This document shows, piece after piece, positions 7,855 to 16,985 of a stretch of 64,000 nucleotides of DNA. The position numbers and the translations under genes are program-made. Each line of letters starts with the position of its first letter. The first letter of the stretch is position 1. The DNA is taken from the NCBI GenBank assembly GCA_016719015.1, contig JADKAZ010000007.1, positions 93,018-157,017 on the forward strand, read 5' to 3'. Origin of the DNA: Chitinophagaceae bacterium (GTDB lineage Bacteria > Bacteroidota > Bacteroidia > Chitinophagales > Chitinophagaceae). The notes beneath the pieces are model-generated. The model did no database searches. It saw nothing but the letters and a program-made list of their open reading frames with translations, and was not told where the DNA came from.

Positions 7855-10269
7855 ATGCGAAAGCTGTTCCTGCTTTTTATTGTATTTCCTTTTTACCTGG
7901 CAGCACAAAAGTTTCCTTCTGTTGAAGAAAAAATAAAAGACCTGAAAAAATATGAAGGCTTCCTGCCTTTTTACTGGGATGAGAATGCCGGTAAGATCTG
8001 GCTGGAGATTAGTAAACAGGACACAGAAATTTTATATATCACATCATTACCTGCTGGTTTGGGTTCTAATGATATCGGTCTTGACCGTGGCTTATTGGGT
8101 GCAGAACGGGTCGTTAAGTTTTCAAAAGTGGGCAGGAAGATTTTACTGATTCAACCAAATTATAATTACCGGGCTGTCAGTAATGATGCAGCCGAAAGAA
8201 GAGCCGTGGAGCAATCCTTTGCGCAATCCACCCTCTGGGGATTTGCCGTGGAAGCAGAAACAGGTGATCATTACCTGGTGGATGCCACTGATTTTTTATT
8301 AAGAGATGCAATGCAGGTGGCCAACCGCATCCGCGGCAGCCAGCAGGGAAATTATAGCATAGATAAAAACAGGTCGGCTGTTTATTTGCCACGGACCAAA
8401 AACTTTCCGCAGAACACTGAATTGGAAGCAACCGTTACATTTGTTAACAGTGATGGCAACACCGGGAATTATGTGAATACAGTTGTACCATCAGCCGAAG
8501 CTCTCACATTACGCCTGCATCATTCCTTTGTACAATTGCCCGATGCCGATTATACACCAAGAACATTTGATCCACGGAGCAGTTATATCCCAATTTCCTT
8601 TTTTGATTACAGTTCACCCGTTTCAACCCCGATCGAGAAATATTTTATTGTAAGACACCGGTTGAAGAAAAAAGATCCTTCCGCGGCTATGAGTGAACCG
8701 GTGAAGCCAATCATATATTATGTAGATAACGGTACACCTGAACCGATCCGTAGTGCTTTGCTCGAAGGTGCCGGCTGGTGGAACCAGGCTTTTGAGGCCG
8801 CTGGTTATAAAAATGCGTTCCAGGTAAAACTATTGCCCGAAGATGCTGACCCGATGGATGTTCGTTATAATGTGATCAACTGGGTACACCGTTCTACAAG
8901 AGGCTGGAGTTATGGAGCATCAGTGACAGACCCAAGAACCGGTGAGATCATCAAAGGGCATGTTACATTAGGTTCATTAAGAGTGCGGCAGGATTATCTA
9001 ATAGCTACCGGTTTATTAGCGCCGTTTGAAAACGGAACTCCCGTGGATGATAAGATGCTGAAGATGGCGTTGGAAAGACTGAAACAATTATCGGCGCATG
9101 AAGTGGGGCATACCATCGGGTTGATGCATAATTATGCGGCGAGTGTAAGTAACCGGGCCAGTGTAATGGATTACCCGCATCCGTTAGCTAAACTAAATGC
9201 CGCTGGACAAATTGATCTCAGTGATGCATATGATAATAAGATAGGAGAGTGGGATAAAGTATCTATTGCCTGGGGTTACCAGGATTTTTCTTCCGGTAGC
9301 AATGAAGCAGCTGCCTTAAATAAAATATTGACGGATGCTTCCAAAAAGGGATTGCAGTTCATTTCTGACCAGGATGCAAGGGCGGCAGGTGGCTTACACC
9401 CGCAGGCACATTTATGGGATAATGGTAATGATGCGGTGACTGAATTAAAAGAAGTGATAAAAGTGAGAGCAAAAGCGTTAGCACAATTTGGTGAAAAGAA
9501 TATTCGCACCGGTATGCCGATGGCCATGCTGGAAGATGTACTGGTGCCGGTTTATTTTTATCACCGGTATCAGATAGAAGCGGTGACGAAGTTAGTAGGC
9601 GGCATGGAATATAACTATGCATTGCGAGGCGATGGGCAACTGGTAACAAAAGCATTATCAAAAGAAGAGCAATTGAAAGCTTTGAATGCAGTAATGGATT
9701 GTCTGGACCCTACATTCCTGGAACTGCCGGATCATATTGCTAAACTGATACCGCCACGTCCGGCTGGTTATGATTTTACGAGAGAATTATTTAAGAAAAG
9801 AACAGGACTTGCATTTGATGCTTTATCACCGGCAGAAACGGCTGCCGATCTTCCCTTATCTTTTTTATTCAACCCGCAACGGCTCAGCCGCATGGCGATT
9901 TATGAAGTGCAGAACAAGGGGCTGGGTGTGGCGGAGATGATCAATATGCTGATCAGTAAAACCTGGAAAGCACAAGCACTTACCGGTATGCAGCGATTGA
10001 TACAATTGCAAACACAACAGGTATTGCTGACTTATTTATTAGCTGCCAGTATCAATGATAATAATTCTTTTGCCGTGAAAGGAATTTTGCAAAAAGCATT
10101 GAAGGACCTGAAAGTATTTATAGAAACACAAAGCAAGACAGCCATTGATGAAACATTTAAGGGTCATTTGTTATTGGCACTGGAAAGAATGAAAGAGCCG
10201 GCCAATGCAAAACCAACGATTCATAAAGAGATACCACCGGGAGCACCGATCGGGTGTGATTGGGACTAA
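7855..10269 (+). CDS. Secreted zinc-dependent metalloprotease (DUF4953/DUF5117 type)
   Basis: This 804-residue protein has a signal peptide (1-18, ending LAAQ). A long N-terminal beta-rich region (DUF5117/5118 type) precedes a metzincin-like catalytic domain. The zinc motif HEVGHTIGLMH places ligands at H415, H419 and H425 with catalytic E416, and a Met-turn candidate SVMDYP has M438. The C-terminal 300 residues are mostly helical. This architecture is typical of large exported Bacteroidota metalloproteases, with peptide substrates inferred. The stop overlaps the end of the convergent T9SS gene by 4 bases, so transcription is tail to tail there. Confidence 0.88.
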   Translation: MRKLFLLFIVFPFYLAAQKFPSVEEKIKDLKKYEGFLPFYWDENAGKIWLEISKQDTEILYITSLPAGLGSNDIGLDRGLLGAERVVKFSKVGRKILLIQPNYNYRAVSNDAAERRAVEQSFAQSTLWGFAVEAETGDHYLVDATDFLLRDAMQVANRIRGSQQGNYSIDKNRSAVYLPRTKNFPQNTELEATVTFVNSDGNTGNYVNTVVPSAEALTLRLHHSFVQLPDADYTPRTFDPRSSYIPISFFDYSSPVSTPIEKYFIVRHRLKKKDPSAAMSEPVKPIIYYVDNGTPEPIRSALLEGAGWWNQAFEAAGYKNAFQVKLLPEDADPMDVRYNVINWVHRSTRGWSYGASVTDPRTGEIIKGHVTLGSLRVRQDYLIATGLLAPFENGTPVDDKMLKMALERLKQLSAHEVGHTIGLMHNYAASVSNRASVMDYPHPLAKLNAAGQIDLSDAYDNKIGEWDKVSIAWGYQDFSSGSNEAAALNKILTDASKKGLQFISDQDARAAGGLHPQAHLWDNGNDAVTELKEVIKVRAKALAQFGEKNIRTGMPMAMLEDVLVPVYFYHRYQIEAVTKLVGGMEYNYALRGDGQLVTKALSKEEQLKALNAVMDCLDPTFLELPDHIAKLIPPRPAGYDFTRELFKKRTGLAFDALSPAETAADLPLSFLFNPQRLSRMAIYEVQNKGLGVAEMINMLISKTWKAQALTGMQRLIQLQTQQVLLTYLLAASINDNNSFAVKGILQKALKDLKVFIETQSKTAIDETFKGHLLLALERMKEPANAKPTIHKEIPPGAPIGCDWD

Positions 10270-12176
10270 AGGATAATCAGCTTTTGAATAGTTTCATTTA
10301 CCTGTAATAAATAAATGCCAGGTGATAGGGAGGAGAGATTGATTTGTGTAAATGTATTTACCAGTTGCTTTTGCAGTATCAGCTTGCCACTGATATCAAA
10401 TAACCGCAGCAAAGACGGTTTACCGAAATCTCCCTGGACAGAAATTTTATCAGTCGCCGGGTTGGGATAAATTATGAGAGCCTTTTTTGTAAAATCAACA
10501 TATACCTGCTGAATCGCTGAGAAAACTATTGTGTTATTTTTTTCAGTAATTCGGAGCCGGTATTGATTAAATCCCTGTAAAGGGTTGTTGTCAACAATTG
10601 CATATTGCCTTTTCGTATTATCACCATTCTCTGCAGCTACAGTTGTCCATTGATTATTTGTATTCTTCCTTTCAATTGTAAAACCTTTCACCAGTTCCGG
10701 GTTTAGTATCTCCCAGCTTAACCTTACTTTTTTATTAAGCAATATGGCCCGGAAGTATAATAGTTTGGAGGGAAGAAGAAACCTGCAATAACCTGCGGTG
10801 CTGGTTGATCTTGCAAAGGTGTAGGAAGAAAAAATTTGCCCGTCGCTGCCTGCTGCTGCTGATTGTGGTGTTGCATTACATGTCACATCTCTGTTTATTT
10901 CTGCACCTGCGGCACCGCCAAATACTGAAATAGATGCTGCCGGCACAGGTTCGGTAAAATAAATGGCACCACCACTCCCGCCACCACCGCCTCCAAAACA
11001 ACGATTAAGGTTTCCGCCATTATCAGAACCACCACCATTGCCGCCGTCTGCCTTGATAAAGACACTGCCGAAATAATTTGGTACACTCAAAATAATGGTA
11101 CCACCAGCACCGCCACCGCCAGCACCGTCAGAAACAGAACTGCCGCCCTTACCTCCATTAGCTGATATGATATTGCCGTTTCCCATTAAATTATTAGCCC
11201 AGATAAAAATGATTCCGCCACCGGCTCCACCATTTACACTGGTTAGTCCGTTATTGGAATGACCAGCGCCTCCACCACCCCCCATAAAAATTTTTTGGCC
11301 GCTCCAGTTGCTCATTGCTTTACCGGCCTCACCCCGGCGGGTAGCAGTGCAACCTACCCCACTGCTGGAATTGCCACCGCCAATTCCACCAGCATTTAAG
11401 TTAGCACCTCCACCACCACTGTTATTATGATTGTTGCCACCCCCACCACCATTTGCCGGTGCGCCACGGCCACCACTTTGTGTTGTCGTTATTGTAGCTA
11501 CACCTTCACCTTTGTACGCACCACTTTGTGGTGTAGTAATTGATGCGTTATAAGCATAACTATTCGCAGGGAACGCATCACTACAGGTGCCGTTACTTTG
11601 AATAAAGGCGCCACCATCATACCCACTTGAATCGGCATAAATTGGCTTTTGTAAAATGAGGTCTTGATCGCAAAAAATAGCAACCACGCCACCGGTTCCT
11701 GTTGTATTGTTCCAAGGTGCTGCTTTAATTGTATCTATTACTTCGGCAGAATAATATTCTGCAAACTGTACCAGTTGCACTTTGCCGGATGTAGCATTAT
11801 AGTTGTTGAGTAGATTATGAAACAAAAAAACTGAGTCACCAATAATATAGCAAACGGTTCCTATTTCATAATTACCTGCCTCATTCAATGAAATGGTATC
11901 ACCGAAAGTAGCACCGGTGCTTGTAATGATTGAAGCTCCTTTCATTTGAACAATCATTACCCTGCTGTTTACATCCAGAGAACTGATATTGGTTACACGC
12001 AGACAAGCTTTGGCAGGAATGACCTCTACAACAGAGTGATACGTATTGACAATTCCTGAAATCGGAGTTTGAGCAAAGCCAATAAAAAACGAAAAGAAGG
12101 AACAAGTGATTATCACTATTCTCTTTATCCAAACGGATAACCCGGAGTTTGATTGCAGGTTTTTATTCTTCATCAC
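10266..12176 (-). CDS. Gly-rich secreted protein with T9SS sorting domain
   Basis: This 636-residue protein has a hydrophobic signal segment (about residues 19-36, ending FIGFAQ). The N-terminal domain is beta-rich, and a long Gly/Ser/Asn-rich stretch lies at about 225-400 with many GGGG runs. A beta-sandwich-like region with SWEILNPELVKGFTIER resembles the linker common before sorting domains. The C-terminal sorting domain starts at about 565 with LIIYPNPATDKISVQG and contains LFDISGK and LSPGIYLLQV. Export through T9SS is well supported. The Gly-rich part suggests an adhesin- or glue-like surface protein, but this is inference. The 90 bases upstream hold no clear promoter. Confidence 0.87.
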   Translation of the reverse strand: MMKNKNLQSNSGLSVWIKRIVIITCSFFSFFIGFAQTPISGIVNTYHSVVEVIPAKACLRVTNISSLDVNSRVMIVQMKGASIITSTGATFGDTISLNEAGNYEIGTVCYIIGDSVFLFHNLLNNYNATSGKVQLVQFAEYYSAEVIDTIKAAPWNNTTGTGGVVAIFCDQDLILQKPIYADSSGYDGGAFIQSNGTCSDAFPANSYAYNASITTPQSGAYKGEGVATITTTQSGGRGAPANGGGGGNNHNNSGGGGANLNAGGIGGGNSSSGVGCTATRRGEAGKAMSNWSGQKIFMGGGGGAGHSNNGLTSVNGGAGGGIIFIWANNLMGNGNIISANGGKGGSSVSDGAGGGGAGGTIILSVPNYFGSVFIKADGGNGGGSDNGGNLNRCFGGGGGGSGGAIYFTEPVPAASISVFGGAAGAEINRDVTCNATPQSAAAGSDGQIFSSYTFARSTSTAGYCRFLLPSKLLYFRAILLNKKVRLSWEILNPELVKGFTIERKNTNNQWTTVAAENGDNTKRQYAIVDNNPLQGFNQYRLRITEKNNTIVFSAIQQVYVDFTKKALIIYPNPATDKISVQGDFGKPSLLRLFDISGKLILQKQLVNTFTQINLSSLSPGIYLLQVNETIQKLIIL

Positions 12177-12266
12177 ACTCCTCCAAATTAATACTATTCA
12201 GATGATTGGGAAATAAGTAAAAATCCACAGGTGGTGACAACGATTGGCTGGGTCAATTACCTGGAT

Positions 12267-12548
12267 CTATAGTGTTTTTCCCTTTAACGTATTATGCGTG
12301 CCATCACAGAACGGAGGCGTCTTTGTTCGTTTACACTGGCAAAACCAGACTACCTGTGCTTTATCAAAAGTAACTTTCACACTTCTGAAAGGCAGGCCTT
12401 CTATTTTTTTATGAGCACTGTCGCAGAAAGGTTCTTTCTCGCTTAGGCCACAACTGCACCAGGAATAAACTTTACCCGGTTCTACTTCTATGCCCGCAGG
12501 TTCACCTATTGCCAGTCTGGGTAAGCCTTCATTGGGAATTGATTCCAT
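12267..12548 (-). CDS. Tandem CDGSH iron-sulfur domain protein
   Basis: This 93-residue protein carries two CDGSH (zf-CDGSH) units in one chain. The first has C31, C33, C42 and H46 (WCSCGLSEKEPFCDSAH), and the second has C70, C72, C81 and H85 (FCQCKRTKTPPFCDGTH). Each C-x-C-x8-C-x3-H set is expected to bind one [2Fe-2S] cluster, so one chain could mimic the usual homodimer. The family takes part in redox sensing and iron handling. No transmembrane segment is visible, so it should be cytoplasmic. It begins 5 bases after the meaB stop on the same strand and is probably co-transcribed with it. Confidence 0.9.
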   Translation of the reverse strand: MESIPNEGLPRLAIGEPAGIEVEPGKVYSWCSCGLSEKEPFCDSAHKKIEGLPFRSVKVTFDKAQVVWFCQCKRTKTPPFCDGTHNTLKGKTL

Positions 12549-12553
12549 ACTTA

Positions 12554-13450
12554 TTATTTATCAGCAATAAATTGATACAAATTAAAATTTCCTTTCTGAT
12601 ACATCGCCTCAATTTCTTTCTTCAATACCACCTTATCAAGGTCTTTCATTCTTTTTTGTTCGATCAGGTAAAAAGCTCTCTCTGCCAGTAACCAAAATGT
12701 TTTATCGTTGGTATGTGATTTCTGTAACTGGTGTGTAATGATATCTAATAATTCTGCCACACCTTCTTTTTGCGAGGCCACTGTTTTTACAACTGGTACT
12801 TCATTATAATGTTTGCTGAAAGATGGGGCCAGCATCTGGCGCAGGTTTTTTACAAACGTATCGGCATCGGGGCGGTCTGCCTTATTAACTACAAATACAT
12901 CTGCGATTTCCATCAGGCCGGCTTTCATGGTCTGTACTTCATCTCCTGCTTCGGGAACTACCACTACTACAGTAACATCAGCTAGCCCGGCAATTTCAAT
13001 TTCGCTTTGTCCTACCCCTACTGTTTCTACAATGATATGGTCAAACTTAAATGCTTTTAGTAAATCTGTTATTTCGATAATTTTTGGATGGAGTCCACCC
13101 ATCGAACCTCTTGTTGCCAATGAACGGATAAAAACATTCGGGTTAGTGTACCAGTCGCTCATCCTGATGCGGTCGCCGAGTACGGCACCAAGATTAAAAG
13201 GGGAGGAGGGGTCAACACAAAGTACAGCCACTTTTTTTCCTGTTTCCACCAGCAAACCAATCAACGAATCAACTAAAGTGCTTTTTCCTGCACCCGGTGG
13301 TCCGGTGATGCCAATAATTTTTGTTGGGTTTACAGGAAGAGATTGAAGTAATGTTTCATAACCGGGTAGTTCATTCTCCACCAGCGATATGCTTCGGGCC
13401 AATGCTTTTACATCGCCCTGTTGTATTTGTTGTAATAATTCCTGCCACAT
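12554..13450 (-). CDS. meaB: Methylmalonyl-CoA mutase-associated GTPase MeaB
   Basis: The 298-residue protein matches the MeaB/ArgK G3E-type GTPase, which protects and reloads the B12-dependent methylmalonyl-CoA mutase. Visible motifs are Walker A GPPGAGKST (50-58), the DPSSPF motif of this family, ETVGVGQSE in the switch region and the base-recognition NKAD. The partner mutase genes are not in this window. A TACTTTTG element reads toward it from 13484-13477 and the start lies close to the divergent O-antigen ligase gene. The C-terminal helices correspond to the dimerisation arm. The CDGSH gene follows directly. Confidence 0.95.
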   Translation of the reverse strand: MWQELLQQIQQGDVKALARSISLVENELPGYETLLQSLPVNPTKIIGITGPPGAGKSTLVDSLIGLLVETGKKVAVLCVDPSSPFNLGAVLGDRIRMSDWYTNPNVFIRSLATRGSMGGLHPKIIEITDLLKAFKFDHIIVETVGVGQSEIEIAGLADVTVVVVVPEAGDEVQTMKAGLMEIADVFVVNKADRPDADTFVKNLRQMLAPSFSKHYNEVPVVKTVASQKEGVAELLDIITHQLQKSHTNDKTFWLLAERAFYLIEQKRMKDLDKVVLKKEIEAMYQKGNFNLYQFIADK

Positions 13451-13476
13451 AGAATGAACCGGATGTTGTACGTTTA

Positions 13477-13484
13477 CAAAAGTA
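13477..13484 (-). promoter_or_regulatory. Promoter -7 element for meaB
   Basis: On the minus strand this reads TACTTTTG (TAnnTTTG consensus), about 26 bases before the meaB ATG at 13450. Its last base on the plus strand is the first base of the ATG at 13484 that I prefer as start of the divergent gene. Confidence 0.45.
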
Positions 13485-14734
13485 TGCGGAATAAGTTACA
13501 GCATTCATGGAGAAGCACTACTATTTTTATGCTGCTGGTTATAATGATGGCCGCATTGTTCTTTTCCCGTGCTATACTTTCTGTTAGTATGATGGCTTTT
13601 GTAGTTGTTTCTTTTTTACATACTGATTTCAAAAAGCATTTGCATAATTTTTTCTCAACGCCCCTTTTATGGGGAATGAGCTTACTTTTTTTATTGCCGC
13701 TTTTGTCTGGTTGGTGGAGTACTGATAAGCAAGAGTGGGCCGATATAATCCGCATTAAACTTCCACTATTATTTCTTCCACTTGCATTTGCGGGACCCTT
13801 TCAGCTTTCAAAAAAGCAATGGGAATGGCTGGGATATATTTTTATCGGGCTGGTAACTGCCGGCACCGTTTGGAGTATGGTTTATTATTTGACGGATGCT
13901 GCCACCATCAATGAAAGTTACCTGCGGGCAAAAAGCATCATCACTCCGTTGGAAAATGACCATGTCCGATTTAGCTGGCTGGTTAGTACAGCTGTCTTGC
14001 TGGCAGTTTTTTTATTTTATATAAAAAGAAAAGAAAACAGGCTGTTTTCATCATTACTGGTAATTGTTGCAGTTTGGTTGATGGTGTTTCTGCATATACT
14101 TGCCGTCCGGACAGGATTGTTTTCTTTTTATATAATGGTAGCGGTAACTGCGGTATGGTTGATGATAAAAAAATTGAACCCCATAGCTTTCAGGTGGCAC
14201 TATGGAGTGATGGTAATGTTATTGCTGATAGCATTACCATTCGTTGCTTATAAAACGATTCCTACTTTTCATAACCGGGTAACTTATTTTCTTTACGACA
14301 AAGGGTATTTTGAAAAAGCCAATTATTTACCTGGGTCTACAGATGCTGTACGGGTTATTTCTCTTAAAGCCGGTTGGAATGTAATGAACCAGCAACCGGT
14401 GAACGGAGTTGGGTTTGGGGATGTGCTGATGAAAACCAAAAAATGGTACGGTGAAAAACACCCTGATATGATTGAAGCCGATAAAATTTATCCCAGCAGT
14501 GAATGGCTGATGTACGGAGCAGGTTGTGGCTGGCCGGGATTTATCATTTTCAGTTGTATTATGCTGCTGCCGTTTTGGATAAAGATGACCCATCAACTTA
14601 TTTGGTGGTTACTGAATATAACGGCTGCATTCAGCTTTTTATTTGATATCGGTTTGGAAGTCCAGTTTGGCGTATTTATTTATGCGGTTATCATTTTGTG
14701 GTGGTGGAAATGGTTGAAAGTAGAAAAGGTGTAA
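13484..14734 (+). CDS. O-antigen ligase / polymerase-like membrane protein
   Basis: The frame is open from 13454, but I prefer the Met at 13484 (MRNKLQHSWRS), because the upstream start would lie only 4 bases from the divergent meaB start. The roughly 416-residue protein has about ten hydrophobic helices and a large loop near residues 280-345 (HNRVTYFLYDKGYFEKANY, then GVGFGDV), as in the Wzy_C/O-antigen ligase family (PF04932). Such enzymes join or polymerise lipid-linked glycans on the periplasmic face. The following glycosyltransferase and the downstream lptC support a role in envelope polysaccharide. The exact substrate cannot be read from the sequence. Confidence 0.78.
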   Translation: MRNKLQHSWRSTTIFMLLVIMMAALFFSRAILSVSMMAFVVVSFLHTDFKKHLHNFFSTPLLWGMSLLFLLPLLSGWWSTDKQEWADIIRIKLPLLFLPLAFAGPFQLSKKQWEWLGYIFIGLVTAGTVWSMVYYLTDAATINESYLRAKSIITPLENDHVRFSWLVSTAVLLAVFLFYIKRKENRLFSSLLVIVAVWLMVFLHILAVRTGLFSFYIMVAVTAVWLMIKKLNPIAFRWHYGVMVMLLLIALPFVAYKTIPTFHNRVTYFLYDKGYFEKANYLPGSTDAVRVISLKAGWNVMNQQPVNGVGFGDVLMKTKKWYGEKHPDMIEADKIYPSSEWLMYGAGCGWPGFIIFSCIMLLPFWIKMTHQLIWWLLNITAAFSFLFDIGLEVQFGVFIYAVIILWWWKWLKVEKV

Positions 14735-14745
14735 TCTTTGTATAT

Positions 14746-15531
14746 ATGCAATCATTGTCTGTTGTTATTGTTTGTAAGAATGAAGCCGCTATAATCGGCC
14801 AGACATTGCAAAGCCTGCAGGGGCTTTCGGATGATATTATTGTATATGATAATGGAAGTACCGATGATACCATGGAAATTGCCCGCAGTTTTCCGGTAAG
14901 GGTTTATGAAGGAGCCTGGGAAGGATTTGGTCAAACAAAAAATACGGCTATCGGATTGGCTAAATACGACTGGATACTCAGTCTTGATGCGGATGAGGCC
15001 ATTGACGATGAATTAAAAAATACGTTACTGGCATCTTCATTTACGGATGATAGCATGGTATATGAAATAAATTTTAAAAATTTCTTTGGAGATAAATGGC
15101 TGAAACATGGAGAGTGGGGAAATGATAAACATATCCGTTTATTCAACCGGAAAAAAGTAAGTTGGAATAAAGTGCCGGTACATGAAGTGTTAGTTTTTCC
15201 GGATGGTATCAGTGTTGGTAAACTGAAAGGAAGCATCTTACACTATACGGCAACAGACCCGGAAAAATATAAATCCAAACTGTTTAAATATGCGGAGCTC
15301 AATGCTAAAAAGTATTTTGAACAGGGTAAAAAAGCAGGGCCACTTAAAAAATATGCAGCAGCTTTTTTCTCCTTAATGCAGAATTATATTTTCAGGGCTG
15401 GTTTCCTGGATGGCAAAGCTGGCTATCAATGTGCAAAAATGTCAGCCGGCTACACCTTTTTGAAATATTCAAAGCTCAGCGAACTAAACAGTACCGACCA
15501 TCGCAATAAGAAACAGGCAACTCCGGAGTAA
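14746..15531 (+). CDS. Glycosyltransferase family 2 (LPS core type)
   Basis: The frame is open from 14698, inside the previous gene, but the Met at 14746 (MQSLSVVIVCKNEAAIIGQ) fits the family N-terminus exactly and gives 261 residues. GT-A motifs are VVIVCKNE, the nucleotide-binding VYDNGSTDDT, and the DxD-type SLDADEAID. The later WGNDKHIRLFNR and VPVHEVL resemble the WaaE/KdtX group that adds sugars to the inner LPS core. It is cytoplasmic or membrane-associated. It starts 12 bases after the O-antigen ligase-like gene and is probably in one operon with it. The sugar donor is unknown. Confidence 0.88.
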   Translation: MQSLSVVIVCKNEAAIIGQTLQSLQGLSDDIIVYDNGSTDDTMEIARSFPVRVYEGAWEGFGQTKNTAIGLAKYDWILSLDADEAIDDELKNTLLASSFTDDSMVYEINFKNFFGDKWLKHGEWGNDKHIRLFNRKKVSWNKVPVHEVLVFPDGISVGKLKGSILHYTATDPEKYKSKLFKYAELNAKKYFEQGKKAGPLKKYAAAFFSLMQNYIFRAGFLDGKAGYQCAKMSAGYTFLKYSKLSELNSTDHRNKKQATPE

Positions 15532-15574
15532 GAGTTGTTCAACATTCCTTGTTCCTTCTTCGATATTCAATAAT

Positions 15575-16237
15575 TTGCATCAAACTTTTTTCAAGGTGAC
15601 GAATTTCATTCCCCTATTTCCTCTGAACATTGTGGTGTATCCCGGTGAAGACCTTCACCTGCATATCTTCGAGCCGCGGTATAAGCAACTGATTACAGAA
15701 TGCCATGCTGCACAAAAATCATTTGGTATCCCTGCCGTGATTAATAATAAGGTGCAGGATTTTGGGACTGCCGTAACCATAACAGAACTTTCCAAAGTGT
15801 ATGACAATGGCGAAATGGATATTAAAACAAAAGGGGATAAGGTTTTCAGGATACTGGAAGTAATAGAAGAAATACCGGATAAGCTATATAGCGGTGCCAT
15901 TGTAAACTATCCTGATAATTATGAACGGGGCAACCCGGAGCTGATGCGTAAAATGATGGCCAGTATAAGGGAACTGCATCAGTTATTAAATGTGAAGAAG
16001 GATTTTAAAAAAGAGGATGGGGCGTTAAGTGCTTATGATGTGGCCCATCATGTGGGGCTTTCGCTGGAAGAAGAATATGAACTACTGAACCTGCTTGATG
16101 AAAGGCAGCGGAGGGAATACCTGAAAAGGCATTTAACCAAAGTAATACCCATGGTGGCAGGGATGGAACAACTGAAAGAAAAAATAAAACTGAACGGGCA
16201 TTTTAAAAACCTCGGCGGAGTAGATTTGGGGAAGTAA
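15575..16237 (+). CDS. LON peptidase substrate-binding domain protein
   Basis: This 220-residue protein is a stand-alone LON N-terminal domain. FIPLFPLNIVVYPGEDLHLHIFEPRYKQL is the typical first strand-loop region, and the IKTKGDKVFRILEV region and a helical C-terminal half follow. It lacks the AAA+ and protease domains of Lon, so it cannot be a protease by itself. Family members are small cytoplasmic proteins of unclear function, possibly adaptors. It lies 43 bases after the glycosyltransferase and 19 bases before coaX on the same strand, so co-transcription with coaX is likely. Confidence 0.9.
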   Translation: MHQTFFKVTNFIPLFPLNIVVYPGEDLHLHIFEPRYKQLITECHAAQKSFGIPAVINNKVQDFGTAVTITELSKVYDNGEMDIKTKGDKVFRILEVIEEIPDKLYSGAIVNYPDNYERGNPELMRKMMASIRELHQLLNVKKDFKKEDGALSAYDVAHHVGLSLEEEYELLNLLDERQRREYLKRHLTKVIPMVAGMEQLKEKIKLNGHFKNLGGVDLGK

Positions 16238-16256
16238 CCGTCAATAAAAAATATTC

Positions 16257-16985
16257 ATGTCAACAACCCTCTGTTTCGATTTTGGTAACACCCGGAAAAA
16301 AGTAGCTGTCTTCCAGGAGGCGGAAATCAAAGAAGCGATTGTACTGGAGGATGACTCCAATGAAACCATTCAATCGCTGATCAACCAGTTTCAACCACAG
16401 AAATCTATTCTTTCTTCGGTGATTGATCATAACATGGCGATAGAAGAATTGCTGGCCGCAAAAACAAAATTTCACAAACTCAGTCATCTTACGAAAGTTG
16501 CTTTTACGACACCTGTTGGTAAACCCGAAACCATCGGTGCCGACAGGCTCGCCTTATCAGCCGCAGCTGTTCATTATTACCCCGATAAGAACAATCTTGT
16601 CATCGGCCTTGGCACCTGCATCACTTACAATTTTATTAATAAGTACCATGAGTTTGTTGGAGGTGCTATTTCTCCGGGACTGGAAATGCGGCTGAAAGCA
16701 TTGAATTATTACACGGCTAAATTGCCGTTGGTAAAACCAGATAGTAATTTGCCATTGATTGGCTACGATACTACTACCAATATCCTCTCAGGAGTAGTGC
16801 TGGGAATGGCCAAAGAGATGGATGGATTTATAGATGCATACCGGGAAAGGTTCAGGAACTTTAACGTCCTGTTAACCGGGGGTGATATAGTCTATTTGGC
16901 TTCGCACCTTAAAAACAAGATATTTGCAGACCCTGATTTAATCTTTAAAGGTCTGTATGCAATTAGTGAAGTTAATAACCCCTAA
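16257..16985 (+). CDS. coaX: Type III pantothenate kinase
   Basis: This 242-residue protein belongs to the ASKHA fold and would phosphorylate pantothenate in the first step of coenzyme A synthesis. The phosphate-1 motif is CFDFGNTRKKVAVF near the N-terminus. GADRLALSAAAVHYY is the pantothenate/dimer motif of CoaX, and VIGLGTCITYNFINKYHEFVGGAISPGLEMR region is the second phosphate/adenosine part. Unlike type I and II kinases it needs no P-loop. The last 29 bases overlap the start of the outer-membrane protein gene at 16957, so translation may be coupled. Confidence 0.95.
   Translation: MSTTLCFDFGNTRKKVAVFQEAEIKEAIVLEDDSNETIQSLINQFQPQKSILSSVIDHNMAIEELLAAKTKFHKLSHLTKVAFTTPVGKPETIGADRLALSAAAVHYYPDKNNLVIGLGTCITYNFINKYHEFVGGAISPGLEMRLKALNYYTAKLPLVKPDSNLPLIGYDTTTNILSGVVLGMAKEMDGFIDAYRERFRNFNVLLTGGDIVYLASHLKNKIFADPDLIFKGLYAISEVNNP

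Noticed and set aside
12813..13346. 177-residue plus-strand ORF inside meaB
   Set aside because: It lies fully antisense to the clear meaB frame and has no family features.
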